Positions 25,865-35,960 are shown, counted from the stretch's first letter. The stretch: 64,000 bases of DNA from Sphingopyxis panaciterrae (GCF_011762125.1 NZ_JAASQN010000002.1:434001-498000), one strand, 5' to 3'. Notes: generated by a model from the letters alone, not told the origin. Program-made: numbers and translations.

Positions 25865-25919
25865 TGCGAAAAGGACGCCCCGTTTCCGGAGCGCCCCTCT
25901 TTACACTTCGCGAGAAGAA

Positions 25920-26795
25920 TCAGGCGAAGACGTCACCCGATGTCCGCTGCCCGATGGCCCGGTAGATGCCGATCGGCATCGCGAACGACAGCAGCAGCTG
26001 CGGGACATAGACAAGAAGTGCCAGGACGATCATCGAGATGATCGTACCCACTCCCGACCCACCGCTCGCCGCGGCACCCATGATGCCGCCAAAGATCAGT
26101 CCGGCGATAAAGCCATAAACGAGCGAAAGAATGAAAATGAGGACGTAAAAGCCGACGATCGTCCACTGCGACGCGCCGGTGAGTCGCCATGATTCGGTGA
26201 TGCCGGTGACCGGATTGCGCGTCAACCGGTCGGCCATCACCGGACCTGCGACCGACAGGCGAGCGAAAAGCCAGAGGAAGAAGACGATGATCGCGGCATA
26301 AAAGACGATCATCAACGCAATCGCTCCGCCACCGAGCGCGCCCGATTGCAGGGCGGTCGGCGAAAAGCCCCCGGCACCCGCGAACGCCGCGCCGAAAATC
26401 AGCGCGAGGACAAACATGATGATCATCAGCACGATATAGACCGCTATGAAAACGACAAACATGCCGAAGGCGAAAGCCGGACCCGCTTGCAACGCCCAGC
26501 CGAAATTCGGCGCTTCGCCAGGATGAAGCCCGCCGCGCCAGATCAACATCGAGGCGGCGTAGAGCACCACCGCGGCGACGAGAGCGAACAGGAAGATGCG
26601 GCCCATCGCGCCCATCATCGCCGATGGATCGCCGGCCGACATGGCCATCATCTGGAAGGTCGAGCCCAGCATCAGATAGCCCAGCAAAGCCAGCACGACG
26701 ACCGCGCCGCCCACCCAGAGCAGCATTTGCGTCCAATTGGCCTTCAGGAAATCGAATGTTTCCGAAAAGGCCGCTCCTATACTCATCTTGACCAT
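25920..26795 (-). CDS. multi-pass membrane protein, paralogue 1 (GPDPase membrane-domain-like)
   Basis: 291 residues with about six hydrophobic segments. The central motif ADRLTRNPVTGITESWRLT precedes a long helix pair, YVLIFILSLVYGFIAGLIFG. This layout matches membrane proteins annotated with a glycerophosphodiester phosphodiesterase membrane domain, but no catalytic domain is present. The start MVKMSIG follows a GGGGAAAG-type site. The next gene upstream encodes a clear paralogue, and the two lie in tandem. Function is unknown. Confidence 0.75.
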   Translation of the reverse strand: MVKMSIGAAFSETFDFLKANWTQMLLWVGGAVVVLALLGYLMLGSTFQMMAMSAGDPSAMMGAMGRIFLFALVAAVVLYAASMLIWRGGLHPGEAPNFGWALQAGPAFAFGMFVVFIAVYIVLMIIMFVLALIFGAAFAGAGGFSPTALQSGALGGGAIALMIVFYAAIIVFFLWLFARLSVAGPVMADRLTRNPVTGITESWRLTGASQWTIVGFYVLIFILSLVYGFIAGLIFGGIMGAAASGGSGVGTIISMIVLALLVYVPQLLLSFAMPIGIYRAIGQRTSGDVFA

Positions 26796-26910
26796 CTTCT
26801 TTCCCCTGCTGTTAAACTCGCTTCTCCTGTGTTCCTTCGCCTGTCCGGCGCAAAATCCTGCCATATGCTCCCATGTTGCGGCCCATTCGCCCGTCCAGCC
26901 ATCATCGCGA

Positions 26911-27726
26911 TCACTGGAATATGTCGGATGCCCCCCCAACCGATAGCTGGCGATAAGCCGCGGCGCTGATCGCGAGGGTCACGATGCCGCTGATCGCGGC
27001 GAAGCCGGCCTCTGCAAGCCCCATCAGCATGCGCCCGGCGCCCTCACCCGTTCCGCCGATCGCGCCCACGATGAGCCCGACGATCAGACCCGCGATGCCG
27101 ACGACCAAGGTCACCAGGAACAGGAACAGGAAGATCCGCCAGCCATTGCCCCGGGTCAGCGACCAGCTTTCCTGAAGCACCGCTGCCGGGTTATATTGGA
27201 TGCGGTCGGCGATCAGGGCCGGCGCCACGGCGACCCGCCCCCACAGATAGGCGCAGAGCGCGATGAAGGCGATCAGCCCCACGAAAAGCAGAAGCATGCC
27301 CGGCGCCCCACCAAGTGCGGCGCCGGGAACGATCAGCACGACGGCGACCAGGCCGACCGCGAGCCCCATGAGGAACTGCACCGCGATCATCGTCGGGATC
27401 ATCTTGAACGCGAAAGCCAGCGCGTCGCCGACGCTGACGCTCGATCGCGACAGCCACAGCCGCAATATGCCGACGCCGCCGATCGCGGCGATCACCGCCA
27501 CCAGCAATTGATAGGGGATCGCCTGCCGCGCGCTTTCCTGAAAGCTCGTCATCATCTGCTGGAAGGTCGCACCCGCGGCGGGTTCGATCGGCGCCGGGCC
27601 GAACCAGCTGACCGCCAATGTCGGAAGGAACAGAAAGACGGCGGCGATGGTGCCGGTCAGCGCCGTGTGCGACTTGAGCAGCGTCACGCTGTCTTCCCAC
27701 GCCGCACCCATGTCGAATTTTACCAT
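26911..27726 (-). CDS. multi-pass membrane protein, paralogue 2
   Basis: 271 residues, similar in design to the downstream neighbour: start MVKFDMGAAWEDSVTLLKSH, six hydrophobic segments and the shared motif ADRIQYNPAAVLQESWSLTR before IAGLIVGLIVGAIGG. The region between the paralogues is 115 bp, so they are probably one transcript. It is divergent from lipB. No known activity; perhaps a two-component membrane complex. Confidence 0.75.
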   Translation of the reverse strand: MVKFDMGAAWEDSVTLLKSHTALTGTIAAVFLFLPTLAVSWFGPAPIEPAAGATFQQMMTSFQESARQAIPYQLLVAVIAAIGGVGILRLWLSRSSVSVGDALAFAFKMIPTMIAVQFLMGLAVGLVAVVLIVPGAALGGAPGMLLLFVGLIAFIALCAYLWGRVAVAPALIADRIQYNPAAVLQESWSLTRGNGWRIFLFLFLVTLVVGIAGLIVGLIVGAIGGTGEGAGRMLMGLAEAGFAAISGIVTLAISAAAYRQLSVGGASDIFQ

Positions 27727-27857
27727 TGATACCCCATCGTTTTTTCCGATCCTGATCTGGCGAGACTGGCAATCTTCGCCCCGTCTGTCCAGCCTTGTCA
27801 CCGATCGTCCGCTCCCCCCTTGCGCGCGGCGCCTTGACGCGCCAGATAGCCGGTGCG

Positions 27858-28511
27858 ATGCACCGCCTCCGCCATCCCGAATGGACGATCACGTCCGGTC
27901 TTATCGACTATGCCGAAGCGCTTGCCGACATGGAAGTACGCGCCGCCGCCATCCACGCCGGCGCGGCCGACGAACGCATCTGGCTGCTCGAGCATCCGCC
28001 GCTCTACACCGCGGGCACCAGCGCCGATCCGGCCGAACTGCTCGACCCGCGCTTTCCCGTCCATGACGCCGGACGCGGCGGGCGATACACCTATCATGGC
28101 CCGGGCCAGCGCATCGGCTATGTCCAGCTCGACCTGTCGCGGCGCGGGCGCGATGTGCGGGCCTATGTTGCGGCGATCGAAGGCTGGGTGATCGACACGC
28201 TCGCCTTGCTGGGTGTCGAGGCGCGCCGCGCAGAGGGGCGGATCGGCATCTGGACCGACGATACGCAGGGCCGCGAAGCAAAAATCGGCGCAATCGGCGT
28301 GCGCGTGCGGCGCTGGGTTACCTTGCACGGCTTTTCGCTCAACATCGCGCCCGATCTGTCGCATTTCGGCGGCATCGTGCCATGCGGTATTGCCGAATTC
28401 CCCGTGACGAGCCTTGCTGCGCTGGGGAAGCCCGCCTCGTTCGGCGATGTCGATGCCGCGCTGGCGGAAAGCCTGCCCGCGTTTCTCGACAAGCTTCGGG
28501 CAAGCGATTAG
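27858..28511 (+). CDS. lipB: octanoyl-[acyl-carrier-protein]:protein transferase LipB
   Basis: 217 residues. LipB landmarks are [32 protein letters not shown], the catalytic Lys in [14 protein letters not shown] and the catalytic Cys in [14 protein letters not shown]. It moves octanoate from ACP to lipoyl domains. The ATG at MHRLRHPEW matches the family start; a TTG 63 bp upstream is possible. A small lipoprotein gene follows after 9 bp. Confidence 0.95.
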   Translation: MHRLRHPEWTITSGLIDYAEALADMEVRAAAIHAGAADERIWLLEHPPLYTAGTSADPAELLDPRFPVHDAGRGGRYTYHGPGQRIGYVQLDLSRRGRDVRAYVAAIEGWVIDTLALLGVEARRAEGRIGIWTDDTQGREAKIGAIGVRVRRWVTLHGFSLNIAPDLSHFGGIVPCGIAEFPVTSLAALGKPASFGDVDAALAESLPAFLDKLRASD

Positions 28512-28520
28512 GAACGGCGC

Positions 28521-28865
28521 ATGACCCGTATCCTTCTTCCCTCGCTCTTCCTCCTTTCGCTCGCGGCCTGTGGCGGCGGCGACACCGGCGGCAAATCGAC
28601 CGCCAAGCTCGACGCGGTCGAGGTTCAGCCCGGAACGATCAGCGATTCGATGATCATCCTCGACGACGCGAGCACCGACGGCACCGCGGTCGACAACAGC
28701 GTCCCCGACGATGGCACAAAACCGGCAGCAAAGGCGGAAGAAGCCAAGGATGAAGCCGGCGATGCCGAAGCCGCCAGCGGCGAAGCTGAAAATCCCGAAG
28801 CGGTTGCCGCCCCGGCAACGAAAAAGACCGTGGCCGCCGAAACGCCCGCAAAGAAGACCGAATAG
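28521..28865 (+). CDS. small predicted lipoprotein, Ala/Glu/Lys-rich
   Basis: 114 residues. A signal peptide with lipobox LAAC (LPSLFLLSLAACGGG) predicts an acylated Cys at about residue 17. The remainder is acidic and low in complexity, rising to an Ala/Glu/Lys-rich tail with no domain I recognise. VEVQPGTISDSMIILDDA is the most conserved-looking part. It is probably co-transcribed with lipB. It converges with queE, only 9 bp apart. Confidence 0.75.
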   Translation: MTRILLPSLFLLSLAACGGGDTGGKSTAKLDAVEVQPGTISDSMIILDDASTDGTAVDNSVPDDGTKPAAKAEEAKDEAGDAEAASGEAENPEAVAAPATKKTVAAETPAKKTE

Positions 28866-28874
28866 CCGGGCGCG

Positions 28875-29507
28875 TCAGCGCAGCCCCAGACTCTTGTGCG
28901 CCTGCAGCGACAGCCGCCAGCGCGGATCACCCATCACCAGATCGATGCATTTCCGCACATTGTCCGCGGCATTCGGATCGTCGAGCGGCTGGATCAGGCG
29001 ATGCGTGAAATCAAGCGCGGCCAGCCGTTCGACGTCGCTACCGGGTTGCGGCCAGACCAGTTTCAATTCGTCGCCGCTCGTCTGGACCAGCTCGCTGCCT
29101 GCCTTGGGGCTGATGCAGATCCAGTCGATGCGGCGCGGGACGGGCAAGGTCCCGTTGCTTTCGATCGCGATCGTGAAACCATGGCCGTGCAGCGCGTCGA
29201 TCAGCGCGTCATCGACCTGCAGCATCGGCTCGCCGCCGGTCAGCACGACATAACGATCCGCCGAAGCCGCGCCCCAGCTTTCGGCGATGATCGCGGCGAG
29301 CGCCGCCGCGTCGGCATATTTCCCGCCCAGCGTCCCGTCGGTGCCGACGAAATCGGTATCGCAAAACTGGCAGGTCGCCCTGGCGCGATCCTTTTCGCGC
29401 CCGGTCCACAGATTGCAGCCTGAAAAGCGGCAGAAGACGGCGCGGCGCCCCGCCTGTGCGCCCTCCCCCTGAAGGGTAAGGAAAATCTCTTTGACGGCGT
29501 AGGCCAT
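28875..29507 (-). CDS. queE: 7-carboxy-7-deazaguanine synthase
   Basis: 210 residues of the radical-SAM QueE family. Start MAYAVKEIFLTLQGEGAQAG, then FSGCNLWTG and ATCQFCDTDFVGTDG give the unusual C-x14-C-x2-C cluster of this enzyme. TGGEPMLQ contributes to SAM binding. It converts carboxytetrahydropterin to 7-carboxy-7-deazaguanine on the queuosine route. It follows queC by 4 bp. The inner ATG is used because the upstream extension overlaps queC. Confidence 0.95.
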   Translation of the reverse strand: MAYAVKEIFLTLQGEGAQAGRRAVFCRFSGCNLWTGREKDRARATCQFCDTDFVGTDGTLGGKYADAAALAAIIAESWGAASADRYVVLTGGEPMLQVDDALIDALHGHGFTIAIESNGTLPVPRRIDWICISPKAGSELVQTSGDELKLVWPQPGSDVERLAALDFTHRLIQPLDDPNAADNVRKCIDLVMGDPRWRLSLQAHKSLGLR

Positions 29508-29511
29508 CGGA

Positions 29512-30195
29512 TCAGGCGTAACGCGTCGGGTCGGCAATCCCCGCGTCGGCGAAGCCCTTGCTGCGCAGGCGGCAGCTATCGCACAGGCCGCAATGCAGCC
29601 CCCCGGGCGCCGGGTCGTAGCATGACCAGCTCATCCCCGCGTCCATGCCCAGTCGCGCCGCCTCGGCCGCGATATCGGCCTTGGTCATATGCTGGAGCGG
29701 CGCATGGATATGAAAATCGACGCCCTTGTCGCCATCGCGCGTCGCGAGCCGGGCGAGATCCTCGAAGCCCGCGATGAATTCCGGACGGCAATCGGGATAG
29801 CCCGAATAATCGAGCGCGTTGACGCCGATCACGATATCCTGCGCTTGGCGCGCTTCGGCAAGACCCAGCGTCAGCGACAGGAAAATCAGGTTGCGGGCGG
29901 GGACATAGGTCACCGGAACATCGCCCTCTACGCCGTTCTTCGGCACGTCGATATCGGCGGTCAGCGCCGATCCGCCGAAACGGCGCAGGTCGAGCGGCAG
30001 GACGATGTGCTCGGCGGCCCCGACATATTCGGCGATGCGCGCCGCGGATTCGAGTTCGACGCGGTGGCGCTGGTTATAATCGATCGTCAGCGCGACGATG
30101 CGCGCCCCGGCCTCGCGCGCCATCCCGGCGCAAACCATCGAGTCCAAACCGCCCGACAAAAGGACGATCAACGTTTTTCCGGCAAGATTCTGCAT
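29512..30195 (-). CDS. queC: 7-cyano-7-deazaguanine (preQ0) synthase
   Basis: 227 residues. The PP-loop ATPase motif LLSGGLDSMVC is at the N-terminus and the zinc-binding Cys cluster at the C-terminus (CYDPAPGGLHCGLCDSC, then RSKGF). It makes preQ0 from 7-carboxy-7-deazaguanine, ATP and ammonia. The start MQNLAGKT places the PP-loop at the usual position; the long upstream frame runs into a repeat. queC-queE form a two-gene unit; queD is not in the window. Confidence 0.95.
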   Translation of the reverse strand: MQNLAGKTLIVLLSGGLDSMVCAGMAREAGARIVALTIDYNQRHRVELESAARIAEYVGAAEHIVLPLDLRRFGGSALTADIDVPKNGVEGDVPVTYVPARNLIFLSLTLGLAEARQAQDIVIGVNALDYSGYPDCRPEFIAGFEDLARLATRDGDKGVDFHIHAPLQHMTKADIAAEAARLGMDAGMSWSCYDPAPGGLHCGLCDSCRLRSKGFADAGIADPTRYA

Positions 30196-30289
30196 CGGCG
30201 CCCGATACGCCTGCGACCCGGCCCATGCAAGCGCCGCGGCAGGAGTGCGACGGGAGGAAGATGGCTTGCTGAAGGGCGGATGGCGGCAT

Positions 30290-30456
30290 TGGGGTGGGGA
30301 GCGGACGTCGCTTTCTACAGCTTCGTCATCCCGGGCTTGACCCGGGATCCCGCTTTTTTTGAGGGCGCCGACGGTTTTCGAGGTCAAGCGGGACCCCGGA
30401 TCAAGTCCGGGGTGACGATGGACGGAACGGCAGCAATCGGCCGGAAACCGGACATT
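30290..30456. repeat. dispersed repeat, family A copy 5
   Basis: It begins TTGGGGTGGGGAGCGGACGT, has GTCATCCCGGGCTTGACCCG and CCCCGGATCAAGTCCGGGGT, and ends GGAACGGCAGCAATCGGCC. It is close to copies 3 and 4 over its right half. It lies in the 419-bp gap between queC and the next gene; besides this and a terminator I see nothing there. Confidence 0.85.
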
Positions 30457-30480
30457 TGCCACGAGCCGAATGTCATAACG

Positions 30481-30519
30481 CCAAAAGAAACGGGCCGCAC
30501 GGCTGTCGCTGCACGGCCC
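30481..30519 (-). terminator. terminator of the 140-residue protein gene
   Basis: On the minus strand GGGCCG pairs with CGGCCC across an imperfect inner stem, followed by GTTTCTTTTGG. It is about 95 bp past the stop codon. Confidence 0.6.
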
Positions 30520-30614
30520 AGTTCGGCATGAAGCCGTTAGGGAGAAGACACACATCAGTGCGCCATAACCACCAAATAATCCCCGATGGTTAACATCATG
30601 TTACGAAATCGCGG

Positions 30615-31037
30615 TCAATTTCCCGCGGTGCAGGCGCCGACCCGCCGTGCCTCGATCGCCTGCGAGAACGGCCGGCCATCGGCAATGCCCTGCGTGTCGA
30701 TCTGGACGAGGCGGTTGGTTTCGGCGCGAATGCTCGTGCGGCCATGCCCTGCCCCGGGGCAGGTATAATGGACCGTCACCGAATTCGGCACATCTTCGAT
30801 GATGTAGCGCGAACAGCCCGACCTTGGGTGATAGATCTGGATCATCCGCCGCGCGTCGCCGACGCAAATGGTCCGCACGACATCATCCTTGCCGCGTTCG
30901 CGCAGCTGCCAGCTTCCCTTTTCGAGCCGGTCGAGCATCGCGAGCGACGGCGCTTGCGCCGGAACCGCGCTCGCGCCGGCAAAGGCGAACGCCACAAAGG
31001 ACCATCGTACGAAGGGAGACAAGATCGCCATTTTCAC
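30615..31037 (-). CDS. secreted protein, DUF3617-like
   Basis: 140 residues with a signal peptide (WSFVAFAFAGASAVPAQA). The mature part, LEKGSWQLRERGK followed by ICVGDARRMIQIYHP, GCSRYIIEDVPNSVTVHYTC and ETNRLVQIDTQGIADGRPF, has the Cys spacing and strand pattern of DUF3617-like periplasmic proteins common in sphingomonads. Role unknown. Start could be the second Met two codons later. It is a single gene with a terminator downstream. Confidence 0.72.
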   Translation of the reverse strand: MKMAILSPFVRWSFVAFAFAGASAVPAQAPSLAMLDRLEKGSWQLRERGKDDVVRTICVGDARRMIQIYHPRSGCSRYIIEDVPNSVTVHYTCPGAGHGRTSIRAETNRLVQIDTQGIADGRPFSQAIEARRVGACTAGN

Positions 31038-31178
31038 CTATCCATTGGCTGCCCGCGATGGGCAAAATTGCGACCCCGTTTGACACAAGCTAACAACGCG
31101 CCGCCGGAATTTCAACCGCTCGGCGCTCGCTTGCCCCGCTTCGCCGTCGCAATTTGCGACGAACCGCAGGCCATAAGC

Positions 31179-32093
31179 TCAATGATGGGTGACGATTTCC
31201 TCGAGCGCGATCGGGAAAATGCGCGAGCAAAATGCGCAGTCGACGACGATCTTCCCTTGCTCGTCGGCCATGTCGCGCCGCTCGGTCTCGGGAAACTGCG
31301 CGAGCACGCCCGCGAAATAGTCCGGGCTGCACCGGCAGCCGCGCGTCACCGGCACACCGGCCTCGACGCGGACCTCATCTTCATGAAACAATCGCCAGGC
31401 CAGCGTCTCGAGCGAGGTCGCCGGATCGGTCAGTTCCGCGTCCTTGAGCGTCGCGCCGATCGTCTTGGCATGTTCCCATTCGGGAAGATCGTGGCGGGTA
31501 TGAAGCCGATCGCGCCCTACCTCGCCCTCGGGAAGATGCTGCAACAGCATGCCGCCCGCGACGCAGCCGGCCTCGGCATCGTGCCGCGCCGCCAGCTTGA
31601 TCAGGCTGGAGATCTGCTCCGACTGTTCGAAATAATGTTCGGCCGCCGCGCCGATCGACGCGCCTTCGAGCGGGACGATCCCCTGATAACGCTCGCCCGT
31701 CGCTTCCTGGTCGAAAGTGATCGCGAGAAAACCTTCGCCGAACAGCGCGAACAAGGTCGGGTCCGCTCCGGCTTCGGCGAGCCGTTCGGCGTCGAATTTC
31801 AGATAGCCGCGCAGTTCGCCGCCGCGATAGTCGCAGACGAGCAGTTCGACCGGCCCGCCGCCGGTCTGCGCCTGCAACGTCATCTGCCCGCCGTCGGTCT
31901 TGAGCGTCGAGCCAAGCAACACGGTCAGCACCAGCGCCTCGGCGAGCAGTTTCTCGGCGACCGGCGGATAGCTGTGAGCCGCCATGATCGTATTCAGCAC
32001 GGGGCCCAGCCGCACGAAGCGCCCGCGCACATGGCGCGCGGCGATGGTGAAGACCAAAGGCTGGTCGAACCAGGTTTCGATGGTGTCGCTCAC
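31179..32093 (-). CDS. hslO: redox-regulated chaperone Hsp33
   Basis: 304 residues. The C-terminal zinc switch carries C-x-C ([11 protein letters not shown]) and C-x2-C ([10 protein letters not shown]) cysteines. [20 protein letters not shown] and the [12 protein letters not shown] strand are typical of the N-terminal domain. Oxidation of the cysteines activates it as a holdase in the cytosol. GTG start overlaps the argF stop by 4 bp, so it is the last gene of argD-argF-hslO, an order found in many alphaproteobacteria. Confidence 0.95.
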   Translation of the reverse strand: MSDTIETWFDQPLVFTIAARHVRGRFVRLGPVLNTIMAAHSYPPVAEKLLAEALVLTVLLGSTLKTDGGQMTLQAQTGGGPVELLVCDYRGGELRGYLKFDAERLAEAGADPTLFALFGEGFLAITFDQEATGERYQGIVPLEGASIGAAAEHYFEQSEQISSLIKLAARHDAEAGCVAGGMLLQHLPEGEVGRDRLHTRHDLPEWEHAKTIGATLKDAELTDPATSLETLAWRLFHEDEVRVEAGVPVTRGCRCSPDYFAGVLAQFPETERRDMADEQGKIVVDCAFCSRIFPIALEEIVTHH

Positions 32094-33016
32094 AGCTTGC
32101 CGAGCGCCCACAGCAGGATCGATTTCTGGGCGTGAACGCGATTTTCCGCTTCATCCCAGATCCGCGACTGCGGACCGTCGATCACCGCGTCGACGACCTC
32201 TTCGCCGCGATGCGCGGGCAGGCAATGGAGGAAGATCGCATCCCCCTTTGCCGCCGCCATCAGCCGCTCGTCGACCTGATAGGGCGCCATCGCCGCGAGC
32301 TTGTTATGCGCATGATCCTGTCCCATCGACACCCAGGTGTCGGTGACGACCAGATCGGCGCCCGCCACCGCTTCGCGCGCGTCGCGGACGATGTCGATCC
32401 GCGCACCCTGCGCGCGCGCGGTTTCGACGAACGACGGGTCGGGATCATAACCCTGCGGACAGCCCGCGCGGACGTTGAAGCCGAACAATCCCGCCGCTTC
32501 GATGAGCGATCCAAGAACATTGTTCCCGTCGCCGAGCCACGCAAGTTCGAGCCCGGGAAGCGACTTGCCATTCTCGACCACCGTCAGCAGGTCGGCGACG
32601 ATCTGGCACGGGTGCGACAGGTCGGTAAGGCCGTTGATCACCGGCACGCTCGCATGCGCCGCCAGTTCCTCGACCTTCGCATGGTCGTCGGTGCGGATCA
32701 TGATCGCATCGGCGTAGCGCGACAGTACGCGCGCCGTGTCGGCGATCGTCTCGCCGCGGCCAAGCTGCGTCACGCCCGCGTCCATGATCATCGCCGCGCC
32801 GCCGAGCTGGCGGATCGCGATGTCGAACGAAGCGCGGGTGCGCGTCGAATTCTTCTCGAACACCATGGCGAGCACATGACCGGCCAGCGGCGCGTCGGCG
32901 TCGGCCTTGCCTTTGGGCCAGCCCGCACGCGCCGCCTTGCGGTCGATCGCGTCGGCGAGCATCGCCGCTACCGCATCGCCGCCGGCATCGGACAGGTTCA
33001 GGAAATGCCGCATCAT
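32090..33016 (-). CDS. argF: ornithine carbamoyltransferase
   Basis: 308 residues. Carbamoyl phosphate motif [20 protein letters not shown] and the ornithine-binding [11 protein letters not shown] are all present. It forms citrulline in arginine synthesis. Two adjacent ATGs (33016 and 33013) share the GGAGAG site; either may be used. It is 28 bp downstream of argD and overlaps hslO. Confidence 0.97.
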   Translation of the reverse strand: MMRHFLNLSDAGGDAVAAMLADAIDRKAARAGWPKGKADADAPLAGHVLAMVFEKNSTRTRASFDIAIRQLGGAAMIMDAGVTQLGRGETIADTARVLSRYADAIMIRTDDHAKVEELAAHASVPVINGLTDLSHPCQIVADLLTVVENGKSLPGLELAWLGDGNNVLGSLIEAAGLFGFNVRAGCPQGYDPDPSFVETARAQGARIDIVRDAREAVAGADLVVTDTWVSMGQDHAHNKLAAMAPYQVDERLMAAAKGDAIFLHCLPAHRGEEVVDAVIDGPQSRIWDEAENRVHAQKSILLWALGKL

Positions 33017-33044
33017 GCCTCTCCGTTCGACATGAACGGAAACA

Positions 33045-34232
33045 TCAGCTTTCGGGCGGCGTATAATTCGCCGCGCCCGCTGACAATTTCTCGATGAATT
33101 CGGCGATATGGCTGTCGTCGATGTTGAGCGGCGGCAGGACACGCACGACGTTTTCGCCCGCCGCGACAGTCAGCAGCCCGTGATTGTCACGCAGATGCGC
33201 CACGAAAGCGCGGCTGTCCGAATTGAGTTTGAGGCCCAGCATCAAGCCTACGCCGCGGACGCTGTCGAACAGCTGGTCGTGGTTCGGAATGAGTTGCTCG
33301 AGCGCGCCGCGCAGCCGTTCGCCGGTCGCTTTCACCTGATCGAGGAATCCGTCCTCGAGCACGACGTCGAGCACCGCCTGCCCCGCCGCGCAGGCCAGCG
33401 GATTGCCGCCATAGGTCGACCCATGCGTGCCGATGACCATGCCGCGCGCCGCCTTCTCGGTCGCGAGACACGCGCCCATCGGAAAGCCGCCGCCGATGCC
33501 CTTGGCGCTCGCCATGATATCGGGGGTGACGCCATAATGTTCATAGGCATAGAGATGGCCGGTCCGCGCAACGCCGCATTGCACCTCGTCGAAGACGAGC
33601 ATTAGGTCGCGCTTGTCGCAAACGTCGCGCAGCGCCTGCAGGAAGGGCTGCGACGCCGGGCGAATGCCGCCCTCGCCCTGGATCGGCTCGACCAGGAAAC
33701 CCGCCGTATTGTCGTCGACCAGGTCGAGCGCGGCGTTGATGTCGTCGAACGGCGCATAGGCGAAGCCGGGCAGCAGCGGATCGAAACCCTTACGTAGTTT
33801 TTCCTGGTTCGTGGCCGAGATCGTCCCTAGCGTGCGGCCGTGGAAGGCGTTGTTGAACGTGATCAGCGTGTGCTTCTGCGGATTGTCGCCGCTCGAATGA
33901 TAGGCGCGCGCGGTCTTGATCGCGCACTCGACCGCCTCGGCGCCCGAATTGGTCAGAAAGACCGTATCGGCAAAGGTGTTTTCGACCAGCCGCGCCGCAT
34001 AGGCTTCGCCCTGCGGGCTGCCATAAAGGTTCGACACATGCATCAGCGTCGCGGCCTGATCCTGGATCGCCTTCGTCAGATGCGGATGGCCATGACCCAG
34101 CAGGTTGACCGCGATACCGCTCGCGAAGTCCAGATAGCGCTCGCCTCGCTCGCCGATCAGATACGCACCTTCGCCGCGAACCGGACGCACTGCGCACCGG
34201 GGATAAACGGGCATCAGCGGCGTGATCGACAT
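33045..34232 (-). CDS. argD: acetylornithine transaminase
   Basis: 395 residues of class-III aminotransferases. PLP-binding parts are [19 protein letters not shown] and the Schiff-base lysine in [14 protein letters not shown]; the start [20 protein letters not shown] is ArgD-like. The ATG is preferred over an upstream GTG because AAAGG lies eight bases before it. It is first of the argD-argF-hslO operon. It probably also serves lysine synthesis (known for the family). Confidence 0.96.
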   Translation of the reverse strand: MSITPLMPVYPRCAVRPVRGEGAYLIGERGERYLDFASGIAVNLLGHGHPHLTKAIQDQAATLMHVSNLYGSPQGEAYAARLVENTFADTVFLTNSGAEAVECAIKTARAYHSSGDNPQKHTLITFNNAFHGRTLGTISATNQEKLRKGFDPLLPGFAYAPFDDINAALDLVDDNTAGFLVEPIQGEGGIRPASQPFLQALRDVCDKRDLMLVFDEVQCGVARTGHLYAYEHYGVTPDIMASAKGIGGGFPMGACLATEKAARGMVIGTHGSTYGGNPLACAAGQAVLDVVLEDGFLDQVKATGERLRGALEQLIPNHDQLFDSVRGVGLMLGLKLNSDSRAFVAHLRDNHGLLTVAAGENVVRVLPPLNIDDSHIAEFIEKLSAGAANYTPPES

Positions 34233-34260
34233 GTCAGGCACCTTTCCAAAAAGCGAAACG

Positions 34261-34289
34261 TAAAAAGGCGACCCCGGTCGGGCCGCCCT
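34261..34289 (-). terminator. terminator after the LLM oxidoreductase gene
   Basis: On the minus strand GGGCGGCCC pairs with GGGGTCGCC around a short loop, followed by TTTTTA. It separates the oxidoreductase gene from argD. Confidence 0.65.
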
Positions 34290-34341
34290 TGCTCGGGGCG
34301 TCCCTATACCGCTGCGGCCGGAGCCGCGTCAACACGAGGCT

Positions 34342-35328
34342 TCAGAGCGATTTTGCCGCCTGCATCGCCAGCGCCACCGAATGTTTGCGCGCGCCATGAT
34401 CATACATCGACGAAGCGATAATCACCTCGTCGACGCGCGTGCGCGCAATGAAGGCCTTCAACCCTGCCGCGACATCATCGACCGTCCCGACCGCCGAACA
34501 TTGCAGCACATGATCGAGGATCGCGCGCGCATTCGGCGGCAGAGCGTCCTTATAGCCCGCCAGCGGCGGCTTCATCTTGCCGGGATTGCCGGTGCGCAGC
34601 GCGACGAACGCCTGTTGCTGCGACGAAGCGAGCAGTTCGGCCTCGTCGCGCGTATCGGCGGCAAAGACGTTGAACGCCGCCGCCGCATAGGGTTGCGACA
34701 ATTGCGCCGACGGCTTGAACTGGCGGCGATAGATGTCGAGCGCCTCGTCGAGCGCGTCGGGCGCGAAATGGCTGGCAAAGGCGTAGGGCAAGCCGAGCAT
34801 CGCCGCGAGCTGCGCCCCGAACAGGCTCGACCCCAATATCCACAGCGGAACCTTCGTCCCCTCGCCCGGCACCGCGCGGATGCCGAGCTGCTCGTCGCCG
34901 GCAAGAAAGGCCTGAAGCTCGACGACATCCTGCGGAAACTGCCGCTCGTCGCTCGCGAGATTGCGGCGCAGCGCCCGGGCGACGACACCATCGGACCCCG
35001 GCGCGCGGCCAAGCCCCAGGTCGACACGCCCGGGAAACAGCGCTTCGAGCGTGCCGAACTGCTCGGCGATTACCATCGGCGCATGATTGGGCAACATGAT
35101 GCCGCCCGAACCGATCCGGATCGACGCGGTCGCCTGCCCGATATGCGCCAGCACGACCGCCGTCGCCGCGCTGGCGATCCCAGCCATGCCGTGATGCTCG
35201 GCGACCCAATAGCGTTCATAGCCGAGCGCCTCGGCGTGACGGGCCAGGTCCGCGGCGTTGGCGAGCGAATGGCCTATCGTGCCGGTATCGGTGACGGGCA
35301 CGAGGTCGAGGAAGGAGAGTTTCGTCAT
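34342..35328 (-). CDS. LLM-class (luciferase-like) flavin-dependent oxidoreductase
   Basis: 328 residues starting [12 protein letters not shown], with [34 protein letters not shown] and [14 protein letters not shown], all hallmarks of the bacterial luciferase-like monooxygenase family that uses F420 or FMN; this subgroup (MsnO8/YhbW type) usually uses FMN. Substrate is unknown. The start is the ATG with GAAGGAGAG upstream. It stands between argD and the lrp-type gene on the same strand. Confidence 0.9.
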   Translation of the reverse strand: MTKLSFLDLVPVTDTGTIGHSLANAADLARHAEALGYERYWVAEHHGMAGIASAATAVVLAHIGQATASIRIGSGGIMLPNHAPMVIAEQFGTLEALFPGRVDLGLGRAPGSDGVVARALRRNLASDERQFPQDVVELQAFLAGDEQLGIRAVPGEGTKVPLWILGSSLFGAQLAAMLGLPYAFASHFAPDALDEALDIYRRQFKPSAQLSQPYAAAAFNVFAADTRDEAELLASSQQQAFVALRTGNPGKMKPPLAGYKDALPPNARAILDHVLQCSAVGTVDDVAAGLKAFIARTRVDEVIIASSMYDHGARKHSVALAMQAAKSL

Positions 35329-35386
35329 GAAACCGATATGCGATGGCCGGGGCGGCGGTTCAAGATGCGGCTCCTCCATTCCTCTC

Positions 35387-35450
35387 GCTCCCCCTGAGCT
35401 TGTCGAAGGGTGGATGCCGAAACCGACCCTTCGACAAGCTCAGGGGGAGC
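35387..35450. repeat. palindromic dispersed repeat, family C
   Basis: 25-bp perfect inverted arms, 35387-35411 and 35426-35450, contain CCCTGAGCTTGTCGAAGGG, a sequence widely repeated in GC-rich proteobacterial genomes. It may act as terminator of the Lrp-type gene. Confidence 0.9.
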
Positions 35451-35473
35451 GGAAAGAGAGGGACGCGAAGATA

Positions 35474-35926
35474 TCAGGCCCGTTCGTCCTTCGGCGAGCC
35501 CATCAACACATAGGTGGTGATCGAATGGACCTGCGGCAGCACCCCGAGCACGTCGGTGTGGAAATGCTTGTATGCGGCCAGATCCTCGGTCTCGACGCGC
35601 AGCAGATATTCGATCGTGCCGGTGATATTGTGGCACTCGCGCACTTCGGGCGCAGTCGCCATCGCGGCCTCGAACCCCACCTGCGATTTCTTCGTGTGCG
35701 ACGACAGGCCGACCGCGACATAGGCGATGAACGCCAGCCCGCGCTTCGCGGGGTCGATCTGCGCCCGGTAACCGGTGATGACCCCGCTTCGTTCGAGTTC
35801 CTGCACGCGGCGCAGGCACGCCGACGGCGAAAGCCCCACCCGATCGGCGAGTTCGAGGTTCGAGATTCGCCCGTCACGCGACAGTTCATGCAATATCTTG
35901 CGGCCAATGGTGTCCATCTTGGTCAT
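35474..35926 (-). CDS. Lrp/AsnC-family transcriptional regulator
   Basis: 150 residues: N-terminal HTH (DGRISNLELADRVGLSPSAC) and C-terminal RAM domain (ECHNITGTIEYLLRVETED). The start chosen (MTKMDTIGRKIL) has AGGA eight bases upstream; an ATG nine bases earlier is possible. It is divergent from a LysE-type exporter gene, the classical arrangement in which an amino-acid-sensing Lrp activates an exporter. A near-palindrome lies in the shared spacer. Confidence 0.92.
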   Translation of the reverse strand: MTKMDTIGRKILHELSRDGRISNLELADRVGLSPSACLRRVQELERSGVITGYRAQIDPAKRGLAFIAYVAVGLSSHTKKSQVGFEAAMATAPEVRECHNITGTIEYLLRVETEDLAAYKHFHTDVLGVLPQVHSITTYVLMGSPKDERA

Positions 35927-35960
35927 AGATTGCATATCCTATTCGATTGCCGCCAATCTT

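Noticed and set aside
25866-25905. terminator after hemF
   Set aside because: GGACGCCCC and GGAGCGCCCC are direct-like, not complementary, so no stable stem forms.
30493-30600. small RNA gene in the queC upstream gap
   Set aside because: The only structure is a terminator-like hairpin serving the preceding gene; no independent promoter could be argued.
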